Assembly: GCA_037954235.1 (NCBI GenBank)
Contig: JBBMOA010000021.1
Location: 9,992,501-10,056,500, forward strand
Reading direction: 5' to 3'
DNA: 64,000 bases
Source of the DNA: Aulostomus chinensis
Lineage: Eukaryota > Chordata > Actinopteri > Syngnathiformes > Aulostomidae
Shown one piece after another: positions 26,839-38,288 of this stretch (within the stretch, counting starts at the first letter, position 1; every line of letters begins with the position of its first letter). The notes below the pieces were generated by a model that worked only from the letters and a program-made list of their open reading frames with translations, had not been told where the DNA came from and searched no databases. Position numbers and translations under genes: made by a program.

Positions 26839-26994
26839 CCACCTTTGTTGCACAGCATTCCTGGTTTGATGTCAAGCAAACATACTCAAATTGCCAGGCA
26901 GCCCCCCCCCCCCCCCCCCAGAAAAGAAAAAAACTGCAGGAAGGAGAAGAAGGAGCCTCCTATATCTCACCTGGTCACACAAGATTTCAGTACA

Positions 26995-27034
26995 GTATGC
27001 AGAATTACCACATTTTGACTCATTTGCCAAGTTA

Positions 27035-27087
<53 letters not shown>
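26995..27087 (-). repeat. Copy of a dispersed ~45-bp sequence joined to a CA/TG microsatellite
   Basis: Bases 26998-27040 are, as reverse complement, nearly identical (about 39 of 40) to 32233-32274. In both copies the shared sequence abuts a CA tract (here read as TG, 27037-27087). The shared words are ACTATAACTTGGCAA and GAGTCAAAATGTGGTAATTC. The two copies are in opposite orientation 5.2 kb apart. Confidence 0.75.
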
Positions 27088-27088
<1 letters not shown>

Positions 27089-28597
27089 TGTTTCATCTCT
27101 CTTGTTTTTTGAAGGGAAAAAAAAAGCGCTGCTGGGTTCAGTGACCAAATAATATTTTCAAAAGTGACAGAAACTGAAGGCCAACTTTTATCTGTGAGAG
27201 AAAAGACGACTTAACAGGACATAAAAAAAAAATTTAATTTGAGAACATTCCCTGTCACATCTCTTCATTGTTGTGTTCCTGTCTTGCTAGCAGCTGTGGA
27301 GGTTTGCTTGTGAAATATACTAAACAGCAGGCCGAGCCTCTGCTTTGGTGACAGTTGACCGTAAACTCACCCCCCCACCCCCCCCAAAAAAAATCCCTCT
27401 CCAAAACAAGCCATCTGTCATGCAGCTTCTCAGCCAGTTTGAAACCTCAGGTCACCTCACACCTTGCAAACACTGGAGCGAACCAACCAGACCTCCGGAC
27501 ATGCAAAACATGATCTGATTGCAATACTTTTAGCTGTGTGATTCAGACGAGCGGCAAGGGAAGGAAGGGGGTTGTTGGGTGGGGGGGGGGGGGTGGTGCA
27601 AGAGCAAAGGGCACAAACAGGGGTGAGGGAGAAAGAGTATGAAAACATTATAAGGGTGAGAAGGCGAGAGAGGAACGTCGGCCAGCTGTGAAAGACTGCA
27701 GTCATTCTTCATTCTCAGCTCCGTACCTGCAGACTCAATGAGCCGTCCCACATTGAAGCAGGGCCAAAGCCGTGCGATTTCTCAAGCTTACTCAGCCTTA
27801 CTGTGCCCCCGCAGCAGCAGCAGCAGCAGCAGCAGCCGGGGCCTTGTAGTGCCAAGACTCCACAAAGTCTACTTTCACTGCCACGCTCCGTCGGAGGAAG
27901 GATTGCACGATGATGCCATAACTGTCACGGGTTAGAGGAAGTATGTCTGTGACGTTGGAAGCGAGGGGCACTTCTGGAAGTGTCAGGCTCAGCAAAAAAA
28001 TAATTAAGAGGCTAATTCATCACCTAAATGTTGGCTATCATTGGTACCTTGACCTCTTTATATCTATTCTTAACCTCTTGTTCTTACGTACATCTTCACT
28101 GTCTTCATCTAATCCTTGCGGGCTCTTTGCGACCAGTAGATTTGGACGGTCCAAAGTTAGGAATGAATGGACTGTTAGATAATGAAACGCAGCACGGGAG
28201 TCCAGCAGGGTCATCTTTCTGCGGAGATCCCAGCTGATTATATTTATCTTTGTCCTCCCCTCTCGGTCAGTGATGTATAGCTAAAAGAATACGGCTGACG
28301 GTGAGGTTGTTTTTTTCTATTTTACCGTCTTTCTTTTTTTCTTTCTTTTTTGGGGGGGGGGGGGATTACCATTAACGAACTGGCAAAGTTAGGGCTGACG
28401 AGATGAACTCTGTGAAATTCAATCATGAGAACTGAAGGTTCGGAGGCGTGAGGTCTTGGCCCCATGGGCAGTTTGGAGGTTGCTTCAGATTAATTAATGT
28501 CAAAATGGAGAGGCTGTAGAGGACAATTATCTATGTGACTGCCGGCCATGGTGATCACTCGTCACAGTAAAGAGTCTGATTTTTGTCTGTGTTGGGA

Positions 28598-28602
<5 letters not shown>
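27088..28602. other. Non-coding stretch with a CAG repeat
   Basis: (CAG)8 at about 27812-27835, a G run at 27580-27592 and a G run at 28351-28364. The plus-strand frame through the CAG tract has no splice or domain support. Confidence 0.45.
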
Positions 28603-28658
<56 letters not shown>

Positions 28659-28660
28659 TT
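28603..28660. repeat. (TA)n microsatellite
   Basis: Almost perfect alternating TA, about 29 units. Confidence 0.9.
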
Positions 28661-30975
28661 ATTCCCACTCAGTAATTTGGGTGAGCCAAAAGCAATTTAA
28701 GTGAAGATAGAGTAGAAAAGCTACCCATGGCTAAATGGATAGAAAAATAAAGCCACTTATGTAAGTACTCAAGGCACATATAATTCAGAAAAGTCACAGT
28801 GGGGAAAAAAAAGTGCTGCCACATCTGGTGCATTGTAATCTCCTGAAGGCAGACACACCGTTAAAATACCACGCAATTAAAGAATGTATATATTATTCAA
28901 AAGCAGGAAATTGTCCAGGCCGTACACATAAACCTGTTAAATGTGTGCGTGTGGGTTTTGAGGAGCGTAAAAATGTTTTTTAACAGTGGACTTTGTATCG
29001 CCGATAATGTCTTCAACAGTGAAAACCTCAATTTTCACCTTTCCCCTCATTCTTAATTGGAGATTACCGTCACAGATTAGGTCAACAAGTACAATTATGA
29101 AATGAGAAATTAAATGTAGAGCACAAGAATGTGTGGAAACAAAATACTGAAGGGTTCCTACTGGTACTGAAATTGACTTAAGTGACGCAAGATAGTAACA
29201 GTCGTGTATCAAAATTTGTAGGTACTTATTTTTGTAGTATTTTTGTGCTTTTCAAGTTTCTGTTGTGAGTACAAGTAATTTAACAGAATAAGTAAGTGCT
29301 CAGTACTCACCAGTGAGATTGGGAAGAACAACAATTTCAAACTCAGCTGTAGGTGTGATGATGTAGCTGTGAAGCCTGTGTTTGGATTTCTGTGCACATA
29401 AAATTACTTAAAGCTTCGCAAGAAGTACTTAGTATTGAAGTGTATTTAGTACTCACTTAGTATTCTTAGTATTCACTAAAAGAATGGGAGAACTGTGTAG
29501 TTATACTGTACCTCCACCCTTCAGCTGTTACTCCACATTTGCATCGAAATGACGCTTAACAGTGACCTGATGTTCTGACTTGAACACGTATTGAGACTTG
29601 AGATGTACAAAAATATCCATTTTGTGTCGACCAGCAGAATTTTTTTTTAATTTTATAAAAATGATCTTCTTCCAAATGAGTGCATACAAACAAACAACAA
29701 CAAGAACAAGTCCCCGGAGTGTGATTGTGACTTTTAACACTTGAAAACATGACTCACAACTGCTGTGAGCAACCACTTGTTTTTCTTGTTGTACTTTGTG
29801 TTTTTCAGGTGCTGTTGCCAATGCCTCTGTTTACCGCTGCACCCCCTGACAAGTTTCTCTCGTTCAACTACGCACAGATCCAAGTACTGTATCAGGAAAT
29901 GGGAAGTATTTACAGAATCATAGGGGAAAGTTGTTCCATCATTTGAGGTAAGGCTGAGGAAGATTGAGGCTAAAACATGAGCTGTTTTTAACTTGTAACC
30001 TAAGATAATTTGTTTCTTTTCAACACCATCTTGTGTTTCAGACTGACATCATACTGTAGGTATCCGACACAATGATGCCTTCTGTTCTTCCTGTGGATCT
30101 TATTCCACACATAACAAGTACCTGAGGGCACAGACATCAAATATGTTCCTATTACAAATGGTAATACTAAATTTCTGAATATGAATGCATGTGTCCTTGC
30201 ATACATTTTCATACATTGTATTTTTGTGTCTCTGTTTTTCATATCCTCAAATCCAAACACACCCACTGAAAAGGGATTTTGTCTTTGAGCGAACCGTGAT
30301 GCACCCTGAGCAGGTATGCACAGGAATCAAGATTAGTCTTTTTGCTACGCTGTATTTCCATCTCCAGAGTCTTGGAAATCTTGATTTTCTGCTTACTCCT
30401 TTTGCTTTGCAGAGGGAACAAGAAATGTGACAAATGTGAGATGCTGCAAACAAATTCCCTGTAAAATTGGAATCTGGATTTTCCATTAAGTTACTGTCAC
30501 TGTAAGACTTAGTATTGTATTGATACTTTTGCAGTTTTCTACACTTAACAGACTATTTTAGTTTAGTTCTTATCACTGTTTACTTTTTATATTAATATGA
30601 ATATCAAGATAAAACAAGGGAGCCACATGGTTATGTGAAAATCTAAGGATTTGACAGTGGTTGATGTATGGCCTCTCTCCGAGTGAGAGAGCGCCTGAGT
30701 TAACTTTAATGGCTTTTACTGCACGATCAACATGTCATCAAGCAGACTTATGCCAATGCAATTAACACTACACTGCAAAAAAACAAACAAACCAGCCTCA
30801 CTTGCACAGATTTGAGGAAGCAGTGGGTTAGAGCAAAGCAAATCTTCAGCACGTAATTTCTGAGCCAATGATTATCTTGAAAATAACCTCGCCTTAAATG
30901 TGAATCTGCGCTGCTGAATTACCTCCGAGTAAGCAGCTTGTACTAAAGTCTTAATGTTAATTCAACTCCCGGAGT
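28661..30975. other. Non-coding AT-rich stretch
   Basis: Nothing recognised. Open frames up to 97 codons lack coding character. Confidence 0.45.
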
Positions 30976-31705
30976 GACTGTGTAAGGTTAACACAGCGGA
31001 GATTATTCCTCACGAATTTACTGTACACACATGAACTTTGACATTTAAAAGGCCACCTTGTGTTATCTGATTAAAAGGCAATTATCTCTGAAAATCTCAG
31101 TTCAAGAGAATCTGCTCTCCATAAAATTAAGAAAAAACACTGCATGTTTGCAGAATTTAAAGCAACATCTCGCTAAAAAAAAAGTTATTTTGCATTCGTT
31201 TTGTTTCTTTTCCCTTCTCTCTTTATTTGTCACTCCAGAATGCAGAAATAGCTGGCTAAGCTATTGTTAGCTTGAAACTAACAGTGGCTAACAATAACTA
31301 GCAAAACAACAACAACAACAACAACAAAAACGCAAAACTGCAAAAAAATAGGCTGACTGTGTAAGGTTAACACAGGCAAAATTTTTCTTCATGGATTCAC
31401 TGGACACACATGAACTTCAGCATTAAAACACCATCTTGTGTTATCTGATTAATAGGCAATTATCTCTGAAAATCTCAGTTCAAGTGAATCTGCTCTTCAC
31501 AAAATTAAAAAACCCACCGCACTTTGACACAGCTTAAAGCAACTCCTCACTCAAAGTTTATTTTGCTTTGTTTTTTTCCCCCTTCCTCCATTATTTATTT
31601 GTCAGTCCAGAATACAGAAATAGCTGGCTAAGCTATTGTTATCTTAAAGCTAACGGTTGCTAACAATAGCTAACAAAAAACAACCAAAAACCTGCCAAAA
31701 AAAGG
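30976..31705. repeat. 379-bp tandem duplication, two copies
   Basis: GACTGTGTAAGGTTAACACA begins at 30976 and again at 31355; CACATGAACTT recurs with the same 379-base offset (31029 and 31408). Both copies share TTGTGTTATCTGATTAA, GGCAATTATCTCTGAAAATC, a GTCA(C/G)TCCAGAAT word and a run of GCTAAC elements. Each ends in an A-rich tract, (CAA)n at 31302-31325 in copy 1. Divergence is around 10-20 percent with small indels, so this is an old direct duplication. No open frame is preserved. Confidence 0.85.
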
Positions 31706-31957
31706 CTGTTTGCAAACTCTCAAGGGCATCAACCAGTACAATCTACTTTGTCTTTATTCAGCCGGATGCTCAGTACTTCATAAATACTTTGATGTGAACA
31801 CAAATCAAAATGATATAACGCTTCAGGTTTGGCACTAATTCACTGTGGCACAGTACTAGCTCAGGACAACTATTTGCAAGTACTTTAAAGACTAAATACA
31901 ATTTTTTTTGGTGCCAAATTGTTTTAAGATCATTGAGGATGTTAGCATCAAAGTAAC

Positions 31958-32062
31958 ATCCATCCATTTTCTACTGCTTATCCTGTCAAGGGTCACGGGG
32001 GAGCTGGAGCCTTTCCCAGCGGCTTTCGGGTGAGAGGCAAGGTTCACCCTGGAGGGGTCATT
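31958..32062 (-). mobile_element. 5'-truncated SINE/L2-type 3' tail with target-site duplication
   Basis: Read on the minus strand it has the CACCCTCCAGGGTGAACC-like, CACCCGAAAGCCGCTGGG and GACAGGATAAGCAGTAGA segments and the ATGGATGGATG end. This is the same tail as the full element at 34608-34993. The 8-mer AAAGTAAC flanks it at 31950-31957 and 32063-32070, consistent with target-primed insertion of a truncated copy. Confidence 0.7.
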
Positions 32063-32194
32063 AAAGTAACGTATTTTATGAATATATCACTGTGGTTAAA
32101 GACTTTTGATTATCAGTCACCTGTTCTTTTTTCTGTACTCGCTCTTGCTGCAGTTAGCTGCTGAAGAAGAAAAATAGGTCAATACTGTTGAAAT

Positions 32195-32201
<7 letters not shown>

Positions 32202-32237
<36 letters not shown>

Positions 32238-32274
32238 TAACTTGGCAAGTGAGTCAAAATGTGGTAATTCTGTA
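32202..32274 (+). repeat. (CA)n microsatellite joined to a dispersed ~45-bp sequence
   Basis: CA tract 32202-32235, then the 40-base sequence also found inverted at 26998-27040. Confidence 0.75.
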
Positions 32275-33535
32275 TGAGGTTGGTGGTGTTGGACCACAGG
32301 GAAGAGGAGGGATGATCCAGGCTCTCAAAGCCAACCTTTATTGGAAGGTCGTGGTATCACAAGTAGAAGTGCCACCATGTGGCCTTCCTCAGGGCAAAAC
32401 CATGTTCAGAACCATCTGAACCGTCTGCAACCATTGTGAAGAAGTGGAACAGCACGGAGGAGGTGGAACATGCATTAAAAAACATGTTCTTTCTGTAATG
32501 ATGATGATTTTATATCCTTCGGAAAACATTGACTAACAAACTGCTCCACAACAACAGGCAAGGCTGACAAAAACATGCATTAACAGATAATAATCCCACT
32601 CATTACGGGGATATTATCATTTCTTATTATTTTGAGAAATTCAGATCCTGTTGCTTCTAATGAGCTTGCAATATGGCAGAGGAACTCATTAGAAAGAAGA
32701 CACCATTGGAAATACAGACATCCATCATCCCTGCACGTCCTCTGTAGGGGGCAGCTGCACCAGAATGGAGCCCGAGCCATCGTTTGCATGAGAAACCAAC
32801 AGTGTTGACAAGTGACTCTTGGGTAATATTATTTTTGCCTTAATTTAGACACGTTAATCAATTTCAATTAGCGGCGGCTCTGAGGTTTAGGTCAGAGGTC
32901 AGTGCTGGACCAGATTGTGGAGGAAACTAATATTTATTTTGCTATTCATCAGCTGTACAGGGGGTTGATGAGTTACCTGTTAATAGATTCAGACAGTGGT
33001 CTCTCTGAAGTTGTCTAAAGAGCTGCTCTGCCTACTGATTGAGAGACTATAAGCTCCAGGGAGGCTCTCTGTGTCTTCACACTTCAAACCTGAAAATGGC
33101 GTTATAAGATGGAGGCACCTTCTTGTGTTTTTGTGTGCGAAGATTTGGACCTGTCTGCAAAAAGAAAGAAATGCTCTTTTTGCTTTGGGCTTTGAACATG
33201 CATTTTTACCCACTTCCCCAAGTCCCTTTCACCTTTTCCACATCTTTGAGGCATGTCTGTGGGCAAGATGAAAGCTCACGTCTGAAGGCTTCAGTCAGGT
33301 CTGCTAGAGGACTACATGGAGTGAAATAAAGAGCCTCTAAAAGCAAGAAGGCAAAGCAGGACAAGACTGTTTATAATGCTTTAATTGTATTGAACCGACC
33401 ACATGCTTTTGCATTAAATTCTTAAATGGTCTAGAAGTCAATTCTGGTAATTGGTAAAAGACTTAAACGGTGGTGACAGTGCTTATTTAGACAAATACTG
33501 TTTAGAGGCTGTTGCTGTTGTTACTTCCACTAAAG
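32275..33535. other. Non-coding stretch, nothing recognised
   Basis: No supported exon or repeat border. Confidence 0.4.
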
Positions 33536-33735
33536 ATGTCATGTGATTAGTTTGTTTGTTTGCGAGATTACTGGAAAAAAATTGAGCGTGGATTTTTCAA
33601 ATGAAATTTAGATGGATGATTTTGGAATTGATTCCAAAATCGTATCTGATGACATCACATGGCCTTGGCCCTCGATTTTTAAGTAACAATCGGGGCTGAA
33701 GATGCAAAAAAATTTGCGTTGATTCCTGAAGCGAG
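33536..33735 (+). repeat. Degenerate interspersed repeat
   Basis: GTTTGTTTGTTTGCGAGATT, ACTGGAAAAAAATTGAGC and GATTTTTCAAATGAAATTTAG resemble a widespread fish repeat (TTTGTTTGTCAGCAGGATTACGCAAAAACTACTGG type, split here for length). A related stretch lies at 62187-62330. Confidence 0.3.
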
Positions 33736-33870
33736 GCAGATATCTGTATAGACGTTATTAAATTGCTGTTAAGCAGACAAATCCAAACCTCATGGAGGCA
33801 CTAAGGGAAAAAGGGGGAGCAGGATCTTCAAAGTCAGGAGGATTCACCATCTGTGAACCATATTGAGCAA

Positions 33871-33873
<3 letters not shown>

Positions 33874-33908
<35 letters not shown>
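33874..33908. repeat. (AT)n microsatellite
   Basis: Alternating AT, about 17 units. Confidence 0.9.
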
Positions 33909-33911
<3 letters not shown>

Positions 33912-34142
33912 CAGTATTTTACAGGACAAGTGTACGGTGACGCTGTGAAGGTCCTGATCAGAGGAAAGTACTTTTACTTCTAATTGTCAGTCAAGCTACA
34001 TAATCACGTCAGTTTATCCATCCACTTTAATGTATTTCCAATTGGAAAAAGTTGTAATAGTTGGACATTTATAGAGGCGGCTGTTCCTGGTTTAATCCTC
34101 AGTTCACGGCCGTGTCGACGTGTCTTTAAGTTTCGGTATGCA

Positions 34143-34145
<3 letters not shown>

Positions 34146-34202
<57 letters not shown>
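34146..34202 (+). repeat. (TG)n microsatellite
   Basis: About 28 perfect TG units. Confidence 0.95.
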
Positions 34203-34205
<3 letters not shown>

Positions 34206-34330
34206 AGGTGAATGTAAAATGCATTAAGACTATAAATGCAGTCCGTTCCTCATTATCGAGCATTTATAGAATGGCTGATAATTCAAACCAGAGTCAGAAA
34301 CTTGATTTAACATGATGGTGACTTTAAGAA

Positions 34331-34546
34331 CATATATATATATATATATATATACATACACACACACACATATATATATATATAGATATATACATACACA
34401 CACACACACATATATATATATATAGATGTGTATATGTATATATATATATGTGTGTGTGTATGTATATATCTATATATATATGTGTGTGTGTGTATGTATA
34501 TATATATATATATATACATACACACATCTATATATATATATATAGA
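34331..34546. repeat. Compound TA/CA/TG microsatellite with internal self-complementarity
   Basis: Blocks of (TA)n alternate with (CA)n in the left half and (TG)n in the right half, so the two halves are complementary and can pair. GATGTG and ACATC interruptions recur at about 34424, 34525 and 34543, suggesting block duplications. Five overlapping frames here are artefacts. Confidence 0.9.
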
Positions 34547-34607
34547 TGTGGTTAAAGTTTACATGTTTTTGAGCAGGTTTTATTTTGTTCTATTTGTTTT
34601 GCAGCTG

Positions 34608-34993
34608 GCGGCACGGTGGTGCAGTGGTCAGCACTGTCTCCTCACAGCAAGAAGGTTCCAGGTTCGAGTCCCGGCTCCATCACAGGATCTTTCTGTGTGA
34701 GTCTCCATGTTCTCCCTGTTCCTGTGTGGGTTCTCTCTGGTACTCCAGCTTCCTCCACAGTCCAAAGACATCAAGAGAGGACGAGGCTGATTGATACTCT
34801 AAATTGACCGTAGGTGTGACTGTGAGTGTGAATGGTTGTCTGTCTCCATGTGTTGGCCCTGTGATGGACTGGTGACCTGTCCAGGGTGAACCCCGCCTCT
34901 CGCCCATAGCTGCTGGGATAGACTCCACCCCCCCCCCGCGACCCTTAATAGGAATAAGCAGAAGAAAATGGATGGATGGATGGATGGATGGAT
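34608..34993 (+). mobile_element. tRNA-derived SINE with L2-like tail, intact target-site duplication
   Basis: The 5' head carries RNA polymerase III boxes: box A TGGTGCAGTGG at 34617-34627 and box B GGTTCGAGTCC at 34661-34671. The body has CTCCACAGTCCAAAGACATC and GTGACTGTGAGTGTGAATGG, then a tail with ACCTGTCCAGGGTGAACC, CGCCTCTCGCCCATAGCTG and terminal GGAT units (34971-34993). This order fits a well-known teleost SINE type, about full length. The 12-mer GTTTTGCAGCTG lies immediately on both sides (34596-34607 and 34994-35005), a perfect target-site duplication, so the copy is comparatively young. It is probably transcribable by polymerase III in principle, but cannot move without LINE machinery. 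Confidence 0.85.
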
Positions 34994-35051
34994 GTTTTGC
35001 AGCTGAAGCAATTCAGTCACGCACCCTCTGGAACTCTAAACTGCGTTGCGG

Positions 35052-35085
35052 CAGTAATGATACCTTTCTAAAGGTATCATTACTG
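35052..35085. repeat. Perfect palindrome, 16-bp arms
   Basis: CAGTAATGATACCTTT, a 2-base CT centre, then its exact reverse complement. No terminator-like T run follows and no gene is nearby. Confidence 0.85.
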
Positions 35086-37922
35086 ATTGAATCATACAGG
35101 AGCTATATTACCGGCTGTTTGCTACAGATTTAAAGAATTAAATATTTATTTCCCCGACCCATGATTAATTTAGTCCTTCATCGATTGTCTTGGAGTGGAG
35201 ACTCATTGGGAGGCTGGTGGTGTTCTGAGATCTTCTGCTGCTTTTACAAAAACCTTCTCTGCGATAGTGACAAACACTGTAGGTCTACCTTTTAAACAGG
35301 AAACTGCTCATTATCCTATCAACTTATGTGCTTCCCCTCTAGGAAGGGGACGCTGATTTCCCAAGTGGAACCTCCTGGTTTACAATCTGCAACAAAATTA
35401 ATAAACAAGCCTATTTTTTTTTTTGGCTCATTGTGGAGCCAAGTGCTCTCTTCTCATTTCAGCAACACGTATATTGCCAAAATAGCTGCACGGGGTCCCA
35501 TCAAGCCAATTTAATTGATTGGTTAATTGCTCAGAAGCCCTAAACTGTACCTTAATGACCCACTGGCAACGCCTTAGGGATTGTGGGATTTGTGTCAACA
35601 CTTCCTGGTGCCATCTCATTCAGTGGCTCTTCCTGCTACTCCTCTACAGACCGTGAAGCATGAGATTGGATTTACAGTGTAATGGAATAAAGCACATTGT
35701 TTCTCATCTGTGAGAGAGGAGGATAGAGCTGATAAAAAGCCCTCCCCCCTCAACTTGCCCGACTGGAAAGTTGATCAAAAAAAGCTTTGCATACAGGAAG
35801 GAAGGAAGTATTGTGTTGGTTTGTGTTTTTTTTTTTCCTCTCCCTTTTCCACGCTTTTTTGTTACGTTTCACTAAAACGGAACACTTTTGGGGTTTTTCC
35901 CTCCTATTGATTTCTTCTGCTGTCTTATTCCGGGCTTTTTAGAAGGAGCGTGAGGGTGAATGGAAGAGGTCATCGCGCGGAGATCAGAAGACGAGAGAGT
36001 GACAGACGTCTCGCGCGCGCTCGCGTGTGTTGTTGTTGTTTTTTTTCATGTACGGAAGCAGACGCAATGAAACTAATACTCCTCGGTTTCAGGTCACGCT
36101 CGTGGCAGCTGCAACGAAGATTACTCATCATTCTTGTCATTCGTGCCCTCCCAATGTGAAACTTAATTACCGCCAGTAAAAATCATCTGCTTTTCTTTAC
36201 AAAATGACAGGTTTTTTTTTCTTCTTCTTTTTTTCCTTATTCATTCCCACCCTTTCATTTCTTTCGCTTCTGACTTTCATCTGCGTGAATAGACTGCCAT
36301 TATCAGTTAATTAACTCTTATCTGCTTTTATTTTTACGATAGCGCGTTCCAGTGGGATACCAAAGCATATAATCTGCTAAAGTTACAATGTCCCCGCTAA
36401 CATCTCTTACTTTATTTTCCTTTCCACGTGTGCATAGTGAGGAGAACATCTCTTTCTTCAAGAGGATTGGTATGAAAGGTCAGACGAGATGTAATTAGTT
36501 CTAATGAAGGCTTTTTATTTCACTTTCAAATAGCTCCGTCAGTCTGTCGCTCAATTAACACTCTCGACTCGCTCTCGAGCGGAACGATACCGCAGAAGTT
36601 GAGGCCGCAGGTGACCAAGTCCGCGAATAAATCGACGACCACGCGACAAATAATTGTTGTGCAATGTTGTTTGTTGTCCTCGTATCGAAAGATAAACACA
36701 GTCCTTTCGCCGCAGAGGGTTGATGAGGAGTTTTCACAAGATTATTCCATCTTTAAAAAAAAAAAAGTTTTCACGTTGGTCAAATCAGTAGCACTGCGCC
36801 TCGGAAGAGCACGAGACAAAGGAAGGAGGAATGAAAGCTGTGAAATCACTTGATAAGTTCACAAGATAATCAGTCACTTCTCAGCTTTTAGGACATTCTC
36901 TAACAATACGTTTATTGAAGCACCTTTCACAGAAATCAACTTAAAGTTCTGCACCAGAATCAAAGACCATGAAAACGTACAAGCAGTTAAAGAGAGGCAA
37001 TTAAAAGCAAACATGTAATCCTGTAAATGCAAAGAAAACAACAGAGCCGAACCACAAAAAGACTTAAAGGCTTGTGAAAGAAACAAACAAAGCCAAAAAC
37101 TTGTGAAACACTTTAGCATTTGCCCTCAACTTGTCATCCTACAAAATGTCCTCCGGATCAGTCCTTAACGTTTTTGGTCATTTTCCAAACAGCCAAACCA
37201 ACGCTGGTGTCACATGACCTCAGTGTTGGAGGGAAAAAGTCACAGAAACCAAGAAAAAAGAAGTATTTACAATTAAATAAGCGACAAATTTCTTTCATTT
37301 GTTTTTGGGTACAAAACAGAGAGCGGACTGAACCACTTTTAATCTCTTGCAGCATTGAAATTAAACATCCATTTATTATTGCTGAAACATTGTTAATTGG
37401 AAAAAAACCAAACCTTCGTTCGTTAGAGCCTGACAGAAGTGAAAATGATTGAAGGCGATTAGCGTTGACGAGCGTTTCCACCGGTGTCGATGGAGAGCAG
37501 GTGGGGTCGTGTGATCAGCCCCGTGTCGTTTGATGGTGTGAACAGATGGGAAAAAGGTTGGACCACACCAAGGGAAGCTGCTGATGAAGCAAAGCTTTTC
37601 TTTTTTTTCTTTTTATATCTTATTAGACACAATCTCTCCCATCAAGAGAGCACATCAAAGACCAAGTGTAGGAGCGAACTCGTCCGCTGGAATTAGTACG
37701 ACGAGAGCTGATCCGAGAACACGCACGCACGCACGCACGCACGCACGCATGCACGCACGCACACACACAGGCTAACGTGACGTACCTGTAGACTCATCCC
37801 CCCGTTGTCTTCACACAAACACACATTTCTAGCAGTGGATGCAAGAAAAAAATCATTAAACACATGGCGATGTGCAAATACACACACAAACACAGAGAGC
37901 CCAGGTGTTGCTTTGTAATTCC

Positions 37923-37989
<67 letters not shown>

Positions 37990-38253
37990 TCCACAGCTAT
38001 TCTTAGCGATGGGAGCAGATCTTGGCACATGAATGGTGCATAGTAGGTGTGAATGAGTGTGACAAAGCTGTCATTCCCAGCACACTCACACTTATAAAAT
38101 CGGTAAATTCTCCACTGTGTAGGAGCACCAGTTACTCAGCAGCAGCTAAGGCTATAGTTTGGCTCAATCATCAGGATTCAATTAAAATGTAAATTCTCGC
38201 TAAGCTGATAAACGAGGGTAGGGGTGTGCGTGCGTGTGTGTGTGTGTGTGTGC

Positions 38254-38288
<35 letters not shown>

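Noticed and set aside
27738..27995. Frames with poly-serine or poly-alanine at a CAG repeat
   Set aside because: The CAG tract gives a homopolymer in every frame, and flanking residues show no coding pattern or splice borders.
34605..34680. Possible true tRNA gene (A and B boxes present)
   Set aside because: No cloverleaf with a full acceptor stem, and it is followed by the SINE body and tail with flanking target-site duplication.
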